A stretch of DNA of 60,022 nt from Diphasiastrum complanatum. Lineage: Eukaryota > Streptophyta > Lycopodiopsida > Lycopodiales > Lycopodiaceae. Below are positions 50,100 to 60,022 of the stretch, piece after piece. Position numbers and translations under genes: made by a program. Under the pieces are notes generated by a model that saw nothing but the letters and a program-made list of their open reading frames with translations, was not told the origin of the DNA and searched no databases. The stretch lies in assembly GCA_029204225.1 (NCBI GenBank), contig CM055100.1, forward strand, positions 3,947,089-4,007,110. Reading direction: 5' to 3'. Each line of letters begins with the position of its first letter. Positions within the stretch are counted from its first letter, which is position 1.

Positions 50100-51556
50100 A
50101 GGATGCTTGCTTTTGATAGAAGATCTTGTAAATGTCTTTTTGTGAGATTTAGCAATAGCACACGCTTGTTCACAAGAGCAACATTACAAGCATTCACATA
50201 CTCATTTGGATCTAGTTTATAGATGCCACCAAATCTAGATCCTAATGCAAGTATCTCATCATTCTTCTTGATAGTGCAAGTATCAACATTGAATTTTACA
50301 TCAAGGTTATTATCAAGCAATTGGCCAACACTAATAAGATTCTTGGTAAGCTTAGGTACATAAAGAACTCTAGAGAGAGAAAGAACTTTAGAGGATGCAA
50401 GCTTCAAGGGAATGTTCCCTATGCCTTCAATAGGACATTCAAAATCATTTGCAGTGTATATTGATTTCTTCACTCCATCATAAGGTGCAATAGAAGAGAA
50501 AGAGTCCTTGGAGCTACACATATGTGAAGAGGCTCCACTATCAATATACCATAGGCCGTCCTTCTTGAAAGGAGTAGATGAGAAACTAGAGACCACAAGA
50601 GATCCCTCTCCATCACTTGCAATAGTGTCTTCCTTCTCATTGGTAATATTGGCCTGCTTGAGTTGATTCTTCTTTTTGAAGCAATTGGTGGCATAATGAC
50701 CTTTCTTGCCACAATAAAAGCACTTGATCTTTTTTTTCTTCTTGAGCTTGGATGATGAAGCATTAGAGGAATCATCTTCCTCCTCATCTTTGTCTTTGGA
50801 TTTGACTTTGTCCTTGCTTGAGGATTGTTGATGTTGGTTCTTGCTCCTCTCTTTGTGCTTATCCTTGGCAAAAAGAGCTTTGCCATCATTATGAGTGAGA
50901 GAAAGCTTGTCCATCCTCAAGAGCTTATACTCTTGTCTTGATTCTTCTGAAATTAGCACACTTTGGAGAGCCTCCAAACTTGGTAGCTCCTCCTTAATGG
51001 CATAGGATTGGACAAGATTATCAAATTCACTTCTCAAGCCATTAAGAATGACTTGAACTAGCTCATTTTGATTGATGGAATCACCAATACAAGCAAGCTC
51101 TCTATGAATATCTTTTACTCTCAAAACATAACTAGATGCACTCTCATCACTCTTTTGGCTACTTTGAAAGATTTGATTCCTAAGAGTGAGAAGTCTAGAG
51201 GTATTCTTAGCCTCATAGATAGTCTTGAGACAATCCCAAGCTTCTTTGGCTGTTGTACAAGTACCTATCTCCCTCAATATCTCATTAGAGACATTCATCT
51301 TAATGTAGTGGAGAGCCATCCTAGCTCTCTTTTTGTATTTTTGAACCTCTTGAAGAACTTGTGGTTCTTCTTCAAGGCCAAGAACTATGTCCATCACGTC
51401 TTGAAGGATCAAGATGGACTCCATCCTCATTTTCCAAATTGAATAATTTGAAGTGGTCAACCTTTCACTTGGTTCCAACAAGAATGAACCCATTGAAGAC
51501 ATTTGAAGTGAAGAAAACTCAGATGATGAACAATAAATGTTGTTACACACTTTCAA
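50090..51556 (-). CDS. Copia K gag and protease
   Basis: A 488-residue frame. The likely start is the ATG at 51502 (MSSMGSFLLEPSERLTTSNY) rather than the frame's first Met. Gag (IWKMRMESILILQDVMDIVL, KKRARMALHYIKMNVSNEIL) is followed by a Ser/Lys-rich stretch and a zinc knuckle CFYCGKKGHYATNC near residue 285. The protease motif LWYIDSGASSHM follows, and LSRVLYVPKLTKNLISVG leads to YKLDPNEYVNACNVALV. The last 25 residues are out of frame. No internal stops: the best-preserved gag here. Confidence 0.9.
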   Translation of the reverse strand: MKVCNNIYCSSSEFSSLQMSSMGSFLLEPSERLTTSNYSIWKMRMESILILQDVMDIVLGLEEEPQVLQEVQKYKKRARMALHYIKMNVSNEILREIGTCTTAKEAWDCLKTIYEAKNTSRLLTLRNQIFQSSQKSDESASSYVLRVKDIHRELACIGDSINQNELVQVILNGLRSEFDNLVQSYAIKEELPSLEALQSVLISEESRQEYKLLRMDKLSLTHNDGKALFAKDKHKERSKNQHQQSSSKDKVKSKDKDEEEDDSSNASSSKLKKKKKIKCFYCGKKGHYATNCFKKKNQLKQANITNEKEDTIASDGEGSLVVSSFSSTPFKKDGLWYIDSGASSHMCSSKDSFSSIAPYDGVKKSIYTANDFECPIEGIGNIPLKLASSKVLSLSRVLYVPKLTKNLISVGQLLDNNLDVKFNVDTCTIKKNDEILALGSRFGGIYKLDPNEYVNACNVALVNKRVLLLNLTKRHLQDLLSKASILWS

Positions 51557-52245
51557 TAGGATCCAATAATTGAGTACTATCTCCTCCTATGAAAGATCTT
51601 ACAACAATTTGTGAATTGATTCTCACTAGCTACACAAATCTCTCTAAAACAAGATCTATTTCACATCAAATGATGGAGTATAGGCAAAGTTAGGATCCAA
51701 CACTCTTAGCACGTGTGAAATACTCTAAGAAACCAAATTTGACTCAAATACAATGATATTGCATGAAACAAAATGGCTAAGATCTCAAAACAGTGCCTAG
51801 ATCACATATAGATGAGATTGGCAAGCATACAACTGTGATTTTGGATCAACCAAGCAATCTCTTGACCAAACCAAATGTGTCCACCCAGGTCTAGGTGCCC
51901 TACCTAACCCTATTCAAAAGCTTATAACTTTTGATTGGCTCAACCAAATGGAATGAAACTGATTGCAATAGAAACTAGACAAAAATAGCTTCAAAACAAG
52001 CTATCAAGCAAGATAAATGGATCAAACATGAGAGAGAACTTCCAAACTGAAATTGGATGTTCCTCACACGTGTCTGAGCACCTGATTCCGTACAGTACCA
52101 GGTCAGACCCAATCAATGTCCTTTTGATCTCTTTTGATCCAAGATTGAACAAGATAGCTAGGAAAATGGGCCTTGACAATTTCTAGCTCAAGATTGATGA
52201 AAATTTTTCACTTAGATGGATCAAAATGCATGGTAACCTTAGGTA

Positions 52246-52258
52246 GGCTCTGATACCA
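52246..52258 (-). other. Primer-binding site of K
   Basis: TGGTATCAGAGCC on the minus strand immediately after the LTR end AAATCAACA. Confidence 0.92.
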
Positions 52259-52995
52259 TGTTGATTTTCACACGTGTGGACTGTCCACTACATGTACTTG
52301 TGATCTCCTAAGGTGTGTAGATGCACCAAGATCAAGACTAGATTGAGATTCAAAATCAATCTTGAATCCTATGGCAAAAACACACTACTACATGCATTCA
52401 ATCACTTCCAGCTCTCACTCACACGTGTGGGAAGTATTCCAAAAGTATTCTAAGTAAAAACAAGCTGCTCTCCTTGGGTAGAGAGAGAAAAACCATCAAG
52501 AGCTCTCGGGTAGAGAGAGAAAGCTAGAAATTCAATGACACTCAAAATCCACTCAATCTCAAAATCAATTAGATCCAAAAGGAGGAGTACAATGATACTA
52601 ATAGGTCCACGAGCTACCACTATGCTTAACTATGATTGGACCACATTTTGTCACCTCGTGATCCTATTGGATCATTGATCTATGCACCTCTTAATTCTAT
52701 TGGACTATATTCAAGCACACCTCAATTTCCTATTGGACCTCACAAGGTTCCACCTCTATATCCTATTGGACCTCTTGGAATTCATCAAACAAAAACTTTA
52801 CACTTGTCTACACTCTAATTAGCAAGTGTTTAGCCTCTTACTCTATTTTGGCTCAATAGTGGCATTACAAGTGGAAATGCATAATTTGCCATCTATGCCA
52901 AATTTATTCCTATCAACATCCTACACCTAGATGCTTGATGTAAAAAACATAAGACCCCTATATCTAACATAGATAATCTTTTTCAATTCTTCACA
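52259..52995 (-). repeat. 5' LTR of K (737 bp)
   Basis: Minus-strand TGTGAAGAATTG to AAAATCAACA. Contains the palindrome CACACGTGTG twice and the CCAAT array. Confidence 0.92.
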
Positions 52996-53336
52996 CTATG
53001 TATTCCAAGCTCCCATAGTGAGAAGATAGAAAAATTTTGGAGCTCATTGGCAATCTCAAGCTAGTTCACTATGTACATTGAGTTTTTGTGATCCAAATGA
53101 AACCAAATCAATTTCTACTTATTTCTCAGGTACTAAAGCCCGTAGTACACACGTGTGGGCTCGGATTTCAATGTTTATCAATGCTTTTGATTGTTAATGC
53201 TTGTTGTTTGTCAAATTGCCAATCTAGATCAACTTTTTTGTGTCTAGTTCTCTGATAGATTGTTAAGAAAGCATCCAATCACTCTTGTGGATCTTTTGTA
53301 GATCCATTTATGGTCCTAAAGTACAATACTTTCACA
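52996..53336 (+). repeat. 5' LTR of L, right part
   Basis: CTATGTATTCCAAGC to TACTTTCACA, matching 56849-57189. The LTR end abuts a PBS. Confidence 0.88.
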
Positions 53337-53350
53337 TGGTATCAGATCCA
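53337..53350 (+). other. Primer-binding site of L
   Basis: TGGTATCAGATCCA: one mismatch (GAGCC to GATCC) from the usual site. Confidence 0.8.
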
Positions 53351-53770
53351 AGTACAAGAGCATAAGCCATTGATCTAATGCAAATCCATTTTTAGCAAGT
53401 TTTGGTGCTAAAAACAAGTATTGAGAGGGCAAGCTAGAATCTTGATTTTGGTGAGGATATTTGATCCCAAACTTGGTTGGGGTCCAAATCCATACTGTCC
53501 ACATTTGTGGGCACCTCTGAACCTGCATAAAATGCATGGTATTCATTTTATCCAAAAAATCAATTTGTGAGCTGTTGGTGTAATTTTTGGTGGAGATCCT
53601 AGGATAATCTACCAAGATCATTTGCCATTGATTAGATTTGAATTTGTTTCATGGAATCTAATTAATCTAGGCTGAGTTCAAGTCCTATTAAGGTTAAAAA
53701 CAGGTCTTGAAAGTACACCAAGAAGGAAGAAAGAGATTAAGTCATTTCTTTGTCCAAAAATAGCCAAATT

Positions 53771-54116
53771 TGGCAAGATTTGATTGTAATTAGATTTCAC
53801 ATCATCTTATCTTCATTCCAACTTTGTGATGGAGTGCTAGAACTGAGATTATAAGTCCATTTGTTGGATTAGAAATCTAATTTGAGTGAAAAACTACAAG
53901 AGAGAGACCTTAGTGAGATTCTAGAGACAATCAAATCCATTTCTTGGCAAGATTTGTTTGAAAGTAGTTTTCACTTCATCTTATCTTCATTCCAGCTTTG
54001 TGAGGGAGTGATAGAACTATGATTATAAGTCCATTTGTTGGATTAGAAATCAAATTTGAGTGAAACATTGCAAGTGTGAGACCTTTGTGAGTTTCAAGTC
54101 AATCAAATCTATTTCT
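53771..54116 (+). repeat. Leader of L: tandem duplication with 173-bp period
   Basis: TGGCAAGATTTG at 53771 and again at 53944, each followed by CATCTTATCTTCATTCCA, TTTGTTGGATTAGAAATC and GAGTGAAA. The related element B has one copy of this leader block. Confidence 0.75.
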
Positions 54117-54139
54117 TGTTTGTAGAAGTCACTAGTAAG

Positions 54140-54589
54140 ATGGGATCTGCTGGAGCATACCTTCTAGAAGCTAGTGAGAGATTGAATCCTACAAGTTATG
54201 CTATTTGGAAGGTTAGGATGGAGCCACTCTTGGTGCTCCAAGACCTTCATGAGTTCTTTATTGAAGATGAAGATGAACCTCTAGGTGCACACGAGTTAGC
54301 TAGATACAAGAAGAGATCTAGGCTTGCACTTCATTGTGTGAAAATGAATGTGAGCAATGATCTGTTGAGAGAAGTATCAGCATGTACTAGTGCTAAAGAG
54401 GCTTGGGAGTCTTTAAAATCAATCTATGAATCTAGTAACACTTCAAGAGTACTCATGCTTAGAAATCAGATTTTGCAAAGCATGAAGAGAAGTGAGGAGA
54501 GTGTACAGGATTATGTACTCAGAATCAAGTCTCTAAATAGGGAGTTGGCTTTCATTGGAGAGAAGATTCATGATGAAGAGCTTGTATAA
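54140..54589 (+). pseudogene. Copia L gag N-terminal part
   Basis: ATG 54140 (MGSAGAYLLEASERLNPTSY) within a longer frame from 54116. Reads IWKVRMEPLLVLQDLHEFFI to GEKIHDEELV and ends at TAA 54587, where B has the Gln of LVQIVLNGLG. So a single nonsense codon separates it from the next frame. Confidence 0.85.
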
Positions 54590-54625
54590 ATTGTTCTTAA
54601 TGGTCTAGGAGATGACTTTGCAAAT

Positions 54626-55948
54626 TTGGTCCAAAGTTTTGCCATCCAAGACACTTTGCCAACTATAGAAAAACTTCACAGTGTATTAGTGGCTGAAGAG
54701 TGTAGGATGCTCCATGCAAAATCTAGGATGAGTTCCTTGTCTTTGCAGGATGGTGATGAGAAAGCCAATTTCTCATTCAAGGGCAAAAAGAAGACCAATG
54801 GAAAGAAGAAGCATCCAAAGGAGGCCAAAGAAGAGGATGATGCATCAAGCTCAAAGGACAAGTCAAAGCAAAAATGCTTCTTTTGTGGAAAGAAGGGGCA
54901 TTATGCATCTGAATGCTACAAGAGGCTAAGAGCACAAGTGGATGAGGACAAACAAGGAAACCTTGCAAAGAAGGAGGAGGAGGATGAAGTAGATGTATTC
55001 TTGGTGGCATCTACATCCTCACCAACAAGCAATAGCAATTCAAGAGACAATCGGTGGATCGACAGTGGGGCTAGCTCCCACATGTCTTGTGAAAAGGACT
55101 TTTTCTCAACCTTACACTCTTTCAATGCTGGTAAAAAGTTTGTCTTTACTGCAAATGATGAAGAGTGTAGGATAGATGGTGTTGGCACCATCTCTTTGTG
55201 TCTAGAATCCTCAAAATGCATGGATCTAGAAAATGTCCTTTATGTACCACCAATCACCAAGAATATGCTTAGTGTTGGTCTACTCTTAGAAAGTGGTTTG
55301 GATGTCCACTTTAAGCATGGTGTTTGCTTCATCTTGAAGAATGATGTTTGCATTGCAAAGGGATTTAAACATGGAAGATTGTTTAAGGTGGAAGTTAGTG
55401 TTGCTTTTGAAAGAATGAGCTTGGCAAAGGAGGAGATCAGTCAAGAGGAGATCTTGGCAAAGTGTGATCTTGCTTGCATTGTGGAGGAGCATCAAAAGGA
55501 GGAAGATCTTGAGGATCAGCCTCATAGCATGAGAGTTCCAAGAAGGTCCTCAATGACAATGGCCAAGTCATCAAATTGCATGCAAATTGTCCATTCAAGT
55601 GTGCATCTTGCAAGAGTGGTGAGCATTGGAGAGTCTAATATCTTTGAATACTTTTTGGAAAGTAGTAGTAGACATGAGGTGACTTGTTTCTTATCTTTAA
55701 GATCCATGGTGTTTATTACTTTGTATGACAAGACAATGAAATGGGATGCTTTGAAATCTAGATTTATTGTTGATAAAACAATTTCATTGGATAACTATTT
55801 TTGTAATAGTTTGAATAGAGTCATAAAAGATGAAACATCATTTGCTTTGGAAATCTTTGTGTCCACATGCTTTGTGCATGATCATTCCAATGTAAGGACC
55901 AAAGATTATCCTATTTCAATGATAGGTAGTGTTTTGCTCTTCAAGTAG
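54626..55948 (+). pseudogene. Copia L gag zinc knuckle, protease and compressed integrase relic
   Basis: A 440-residue open frame: CFFCGKKGHYASEC zinc knuckle, RWIDSGASSHM protease, LENVLYVPPITKNMLSVG, then GFKHGRLFKVE. After that, integrase landmarks appear in order but far too close together and altered: QIVHSSVHLARVV (for ELIHSDVH), LRSMVF, and FVSTCFVHDHSNVRTKD (for VFGSTCYVH). The HHCC motif, D,D,E residues and RT are absent. Further integrase linker text follows to 56288 in other frames (TPRRILSIKMEPSRLNHM). The frame stayed open despite losing its function. Confidence 0.8.
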
Positions 55949-56498
55949 AGATTGTAAAATCTACTTGTTTTCAACCAAAGAATTTGTCAATGGTGGAAAT
56001 GTGATCTTTCAAGAGTGGAAGATTTGTAAACCTGAAGAAGCACCTTTTGATCAACACCTTATTCAATTCATTGATGTTTTGGAGTCAAGTCAAGTGGAGG
56101 ATCAGGCTCAAGACCCAAGGACTCCAAGAAGAATCTTGAGTATCAAGATGGAGCCATCAAGGCTCAATCATATGGATCAAGCAAGGCAAGTTGTCTTTGG
56201 CAACATTATTTATGCACTTAATATTTTAACTGATGTATCTTCAAGTGCACAAAATGCCTTGGAATCCATGGCTTGGCATGATGTTTAGTTTTGAAGTGTG
56301 CTACATGTATATAGACACATTTATGGAACATCTTGTAAGGGATCCTCTAAGAGGTGGTGAAAGATCCTTCATGGACATCATTCTCTATTGGAGTTTCAAA
56401 AGTTCCCTGTTTGTAACTGGATTTTTTAGACACTTCTAAAAGCTTTCATTCATCCATCAAGAGAGTTGTAGATAGATCAAGCTAAATTTGAGGAGGAC

Positions 56499-57189
56499 TG
56501 TGAAGAATTGCCAAAAATTGGCAAATCTAGCTTGATCAAAAACCATGTAGAATAGTGTAAATTGTGTACACAAGTGGGTCCCGCACATGTGAGGCCATGA
56601 TGCCACATGGGAAACCCATCCTAATGTAGGTTAGGTCAAGTCAAGAGAGTTGGTCATCTCTATTTGGTGGTCATCCCTACTTTATAGGACCTACACCTAA
56701 GTTTAAGGTGAAAATTTGACCAACTAGCTACCTACCAAGCATAACTCTAGGATCTAGGTTAGGGTTTCATTTTAGGGCAAGAAGGGTGAGTTAAATTCCT
56801 TATTACATGCTGGAAATCCACCTAGCTTCAAGAAGGAAGTCGAATTCGCTATGTATTCCAAGCTCCCATAGTGAGAAGATAGAAAATTTTTGGAGCTCTT
56901 TGGCAATCTCAAGCTAGTTCACTATGTACATTGAGTTTTTGTGATCCAAATCAATTTCTACTTGTTTCTCAGGTTTAAGGCCGTACTAAAGCTTGTAGTA
57001 CACACGTGTGGGCTCGGATTTCAATGTTTATCAATGCTTTTGATTGTTAATGCTTGTTGTTTGTCAAATTGCCAATCTAGATCAACTTTTTTGTGTCTAG
57101 TTTTCTGATAGATTGTTAAGCAAGCATCCAATCACTCTTGTGGATCTTTTGTAGATCCATTTATGGTCCTAAAGTACAGTACTTTCACA
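56499..57189 (+). repeat. 3' LTR of L (691 bp)
   Basis: TGTGAAGAATTGCC after AGGAGGAC, ending TACTTTCACA. Nearly the same as the combined 5' LTR pieces, with small indels (for example an extra TTAAGGCCG near 56974). Confidence 0.9.
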
Positions 57190-57681
57190 AGATCAACAAA
57201 TAATTGAAAAACAAAAGCTGGCCAAACATCAAAAGAAATGTCTGAAGTGTCCTCAAGAATAATTCGGCATTGTCATTAATGACATGGATCATTATAAATG
57301 ATGTTACCTCATTTTGTTAGAGTGCCAAAAAATTTAAATGAGATGGATTTTATTCAAGTTTATCTTGTTGGAGCACTTGTGTTTATGACACTTGGAGTCC
57401 GAGATAGTTTTTAATTATCCCAAGGTCCGAAACAATAAGAATTTGAAAATCACCATTGTACATAAGATAATCTACGAATTTTGTGAAAATATTCCAAATA
57501 TACTTTATTTGCAGCTTGGCAGCACTGGTAGGAAAAGTATAAATCAAATTGTCTTGGCATACTTGTCTATGCTAGTAGAAATAAAAAGTTAAATAACAAT
57601 AAATTTTTTGTTGGTGGGCCACACCCACAATCGGATGTTTAGCTATTTTCCAAGAGATTGGAACGCAAGAAGCCATTTTCT
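57190..57681. other. No gene seen
   Basis: AT-rich. The frame at 57392-57592 has no recognisable content. Confidence 0.5.
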
Positions 57682-58327
57682 ATACCAGTGTTTCGAAGCA
57701 TTGTTGAATAATTGTACGTGTCAAAGCCAATTGTGCCATTATTTAGATACCAGTGTTTCGAAGGATTGTTGAATAATTGTACGTGTCAAAGCCAATTGTG
57801 CCATTTATAACTTTGCACAAGCTAGTGTATCTCTCTCTTTGCATGCATTTTGGTGGATCCAATGCTTTAGTACTTTGTGCTCAAGTCTCTTTCCATACAA
57901 GAGACTTAATTTCACACGTGCGAATCAAATTTGATCATAAATCACTTCGATATTAGATTGTCCTTGTTTGTTTTCAAGAAGACATCAATTCTAGCTTGCA
58001 TTTGATGATAAAATCCTTGATGACAATGCATCCAATTCCTCTTGTGGATTGATTGAATCTATTTCAAGTCCTATAAATTCAACAAGCTAAACTATGCTCT
58101 GTCTCATTGGACGTCTTGATATAATCACGAAAAACATATATGTGTCTAAATAATGCTTCTTGGTTTCCAAGGGGAGGCTCGAACCTGGGACCAAAGAAAC
58201 TTTGGATGCCAAGCCAACCAACTGAGCCAACTTTGGATGCCAAGCCAACCAACTGAACCATTATTTGGATACCAGTGTTTCGAAGCATTGTTGAATAATT
58301 GTACGTGTCAAAGCCAATTGTGCCATT
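57682..58327 (+). repeat. 59-bp direct repeat, three copies
   Basis: ATACCAGTGTTTCGAAGCAT through to AATTGTGCCATT at 57682-57740, 57747-57805 and 58269-58327, nearly identical. The first two are in tandem; the third abuts the right arm of the inverted repeat. Confidence 0.85.
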
Positions 58328-58456
58328 TATGATCAAATTTGATTCGCACGTGTGAAATTAAGTCTCTTGTATGGAAAGAGACTTGAGCACAAAGTACTAA
58401 AGCATTGGATCCACCAAAATGCATGCAAAGAGAGAGATACACTAGCTTGTGCAAAG
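57811..58456. repeat. Perfect 132-bp inverted repeat
   Basis: 57811-57942 is the exact reverse complement of 58325-58456 as far as I can read, with a loop of about 380 bp. The arms include TCTCTCTCTTTGCATGCAT and TTTCACACGTGCGAATC. Perfect identity implies a young duplication or an assembly effect. Confidence 0.88.
58140..58262 (-). mobile_element. tRNA-derived SINE-like sequence with doubled A box
   Basis: The minus strand reads TGGCTCAGTTGGTTGG (A box, from 58229 down to 58214), about 28 bases, then GGTTCGAGCC (B box, 58185-58176): RNA polymerase III internal promoter spacing as in tRNA-derived plant SINEs. A 31-bp tandem duplication gives a second A-box copy at 58260-58245. The 3' end and tail were not determined. 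It could also be a tRNA pseudogene. Confidence 0.6.
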
Positions 58457-58649
58457 TCCTCAAGATCTCTTCAAAATGATGTTGGTACCAAACAGCCTCC
58501 AAATTGGAATATATACTAAAAGCTTGAGGCTTGGACTGACTTGGCCTATTTCACACATGTGGAACAATACATTCACTTGTCCTTTGGCTCCTCCTAAGGT
58601 CTCATACAATCTATGGCCATTCAATCAAATTGCACCTCTCTATCAAGAA

Positions 58650-60022
58650 AAGGAGGTTTAAATGACGGTCTAAAATGACAAGTTTTCTAAAAGTCGTCAT
58701 TTAAGTAGTCTTAAATGACGGCCATAAACAATTCTAAAATTGACAATAGTAAAGTGAAATACTATATGCATAACATGAATTTTGACTTCAAAAAATAGTC
58801 GCATATGATGGTGAAAATGATGGCCAACAGAAAATCGTCATTTTCTTCTAGTTTATATGATGGCTTTTTAAAAAACCGTCCTTTATACCAAAAATGAATT
58901 CATTCAAATTTTATAGCATGGATTATGGATAGGTTAGTGGATAAAAGTACATATAGTGATCTACATATTATATACCCTCATAATTTGCATACATATGTGT
59001 GCATCAAAAAACTAGTCAAAGCATATTAATGTGTACCAATCTATTATGATGCAGGCCAAACAATAGTATAGCACCCTTGAGTTGGTATAACATATATGTG
59101 ATATCTAGAGTTAAATATCAGTTCATGCATAAAATGGCATAAATGACAGCCTAGAAAACCGTCATTTCTGCTGGTTTATAGAACAGCTTTTCAAAAGTCA
59201 TCCTTTATGCCAAAAATGACATTTTTTTAGTCTCATGCCAGATAATTAAATTAGTTAGATGGATATGATAGTATAACACCCTTAAGTTGATATAAAGGTG
59301 TCATATTTTTTTTATATACGTAGATTATATGTATTTCAATGCATAAGTATTGAATCCGATGGTATTAAACACATCATATAATATTTTAATGTATAACATA
59401 AATAGCTAAATTTACACATACATGAATAAGATAGATATATGTGATATATATAGACTTAAATCATCATTTTGTGCAAGAAACTGGCATAAATGACGGCCTA
59501 GACAACTGTCATTTATTCTGTTTATATGACAGCTTTTTAAAAGCCGTCATTTATGCCAAAAATGATATATTCTTTTAGTTTTGTGGGTTAAATGTGTAGA
59601 TAAGGAGGTGGACAAAAGAAGTTAGATTGAGATCACGATATAGCAGTCTTAAGTTGATATAAGTGTGTGTCATGTACTTTTTGATACATGTTGATGTATT
59701 AATCAATAATAATTATGAATCCAACGGTATTGAACATGTGGATGGGTATAATATCCCATGTATAACATAAGTAGGTAAATTTAGACATGGATGGATGGAT
59801 TACTACATAATATGATAAACATATTTGATATCTAGACTTAAATATTAGTTCTTGCAAAAAAAAAGTGGCATAAATGACAGCCTAGAAAACCTTGTTTATT
59901 CTGGTTTATATGAAAACTTTTCAAAAGCCGTACTTTATGCCAAAAATGACATTTTTTATGGCTTAAATGTTTAGATAAGAGGGCAGATAAAGGTAGCTAC
60001 ATGGATATAATGGTATAGCACC
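58650..60022. repeat. Tandem 335-385 bp units with ATGACGG/CCGTCAT palindromes, cut by the window end
   Basis: Each unit has GGCATAAATGAC(A/G)GCCTAG, then CCGTCATTTAT, a TTTATATGACAGC block and AAAAGCCGTCATTTATGCC. GGCATAAATGAC recurs at 59136, 59483 and 59867 (steps 347 and 384), with an earlier diverged unit near 58800. Text such as ATATGTGATAT.TAGA.TTAAAT recurs between them. The palindromes are related to those at 28.6 kb. Confidence 0.7.

Larger units (their letters stand above)
46891..52995 (-). mobile_element. Copia element K, best-preserved element, nested in L
   Basis: On the minus strand: 5' LTR (52995-52259), PBS (52258-52246), gag-protease (51502-50090), integrase-RT-RNase H (50099-47631), polypurine tract (AGGAGGAG) and 3' LTR (47624-46891). 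The only large defects are a deletion with frameshift between protease and integrase and the loss of a few bases at the outer 3' end. Confidence 0.92.
46549..57189 (+). mobile_element. Copia element L, internally deleted, 5' LTR split by K
   Basis: 5' LTR in two parts (46549-46890 and 52996-53336), PBS at 53337, a duplicated leader, gag and protease at 54140-55300, then compressed integrase remains and no RT, a polypurine tract AGGAGGA, and a 3' LTR (56499-57189). Flanks TACTC and AGATC do not match, so no target duplication is visible. It depends on other elements for RT and integrase. Confidence 0.88.

Overview
The window is nuclear DNA of a land plant: AT-rich, intron-bearing (GT-AG), and packed with nested Ty1/copia retrotransposons whose primer-binding sites match plant initiator-Met tRNA (TGGTATCAGAGCC). 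I cannot place the species. Almost everything coding is transposon-derived and decayed, apart from one unrecognised spliced gene on the minus strand near 43 kb.

Layout. 0-9.8 kb: a non-retroviral region with two pairs of convergent, intron-containing, decayed genes. Gene 1 (+, 978-2725) faces gene 2 (-, 3563-2718). Gene 3 (+, 5197-6988) faces gene 4 (-, 9184 to about 7860). Gene 3 is the most unusual object here: a histone H3/CENH3-like histone fold read in the same frame, through a Ser/Pro/Lys linker, into a Ulp1/SENP-like (C48) cysteine-protease domain. About fourteen copies of a 16-20 bp motif, GATATCGGATCA(n)GCGC in both orientations, lie around and inside gene 3. Related coding segments in inverted orientation lie near both ends (about 540-620 and 9762-9547). 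I infer a large, multi-gene, previously unfamiliar DNA transposon or similar element, now dead.

9.8-26 kb: nested copia elements. G (+) is interrupted by F (-), with a perfect 5-bp duplication GATGC. A (+) follows, then C (-) interrupted by B (+). 26-28.6 kb is AT-rich with no supported gene. 28.6-29.6 kb is an array of ATGACGG/CCGTCAT palindromes, of the kind seen near CACTA-type transposon ends. 30.4-32.0 kb is a 5'-truncated LINE between microsatellites.

33.9-42 kb: degenerate LTR-like material, copia E (-), and inside E a miniature LTR element (TRIM) with two LTRs only 47 bp apart. 42.4-43.6 kb: the unrecognised three-part gene on the minus strand. 46.5-57.2 kb: copia L (+), internally deleted, whose 5' LTR is split by copia K (-), the best-preserved element in the window. 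57.7-58.5 kb: a perfect 132-bp inverted repeat enclosing a tRNA-derived SINE-like sequence. 58.65 kb to the end: a second palindrome array organised as tandem units of about 335-385 bp.

The retroelement proteins work together in the usual way: gag particle, protease, integrase, reverse transcriptase/RNase H, tRNA priming at the PBS and plus-strand priming at the polypurine tract. No copy here is intact; K, L and B look the youngest by coding preservation or LTR similarity.
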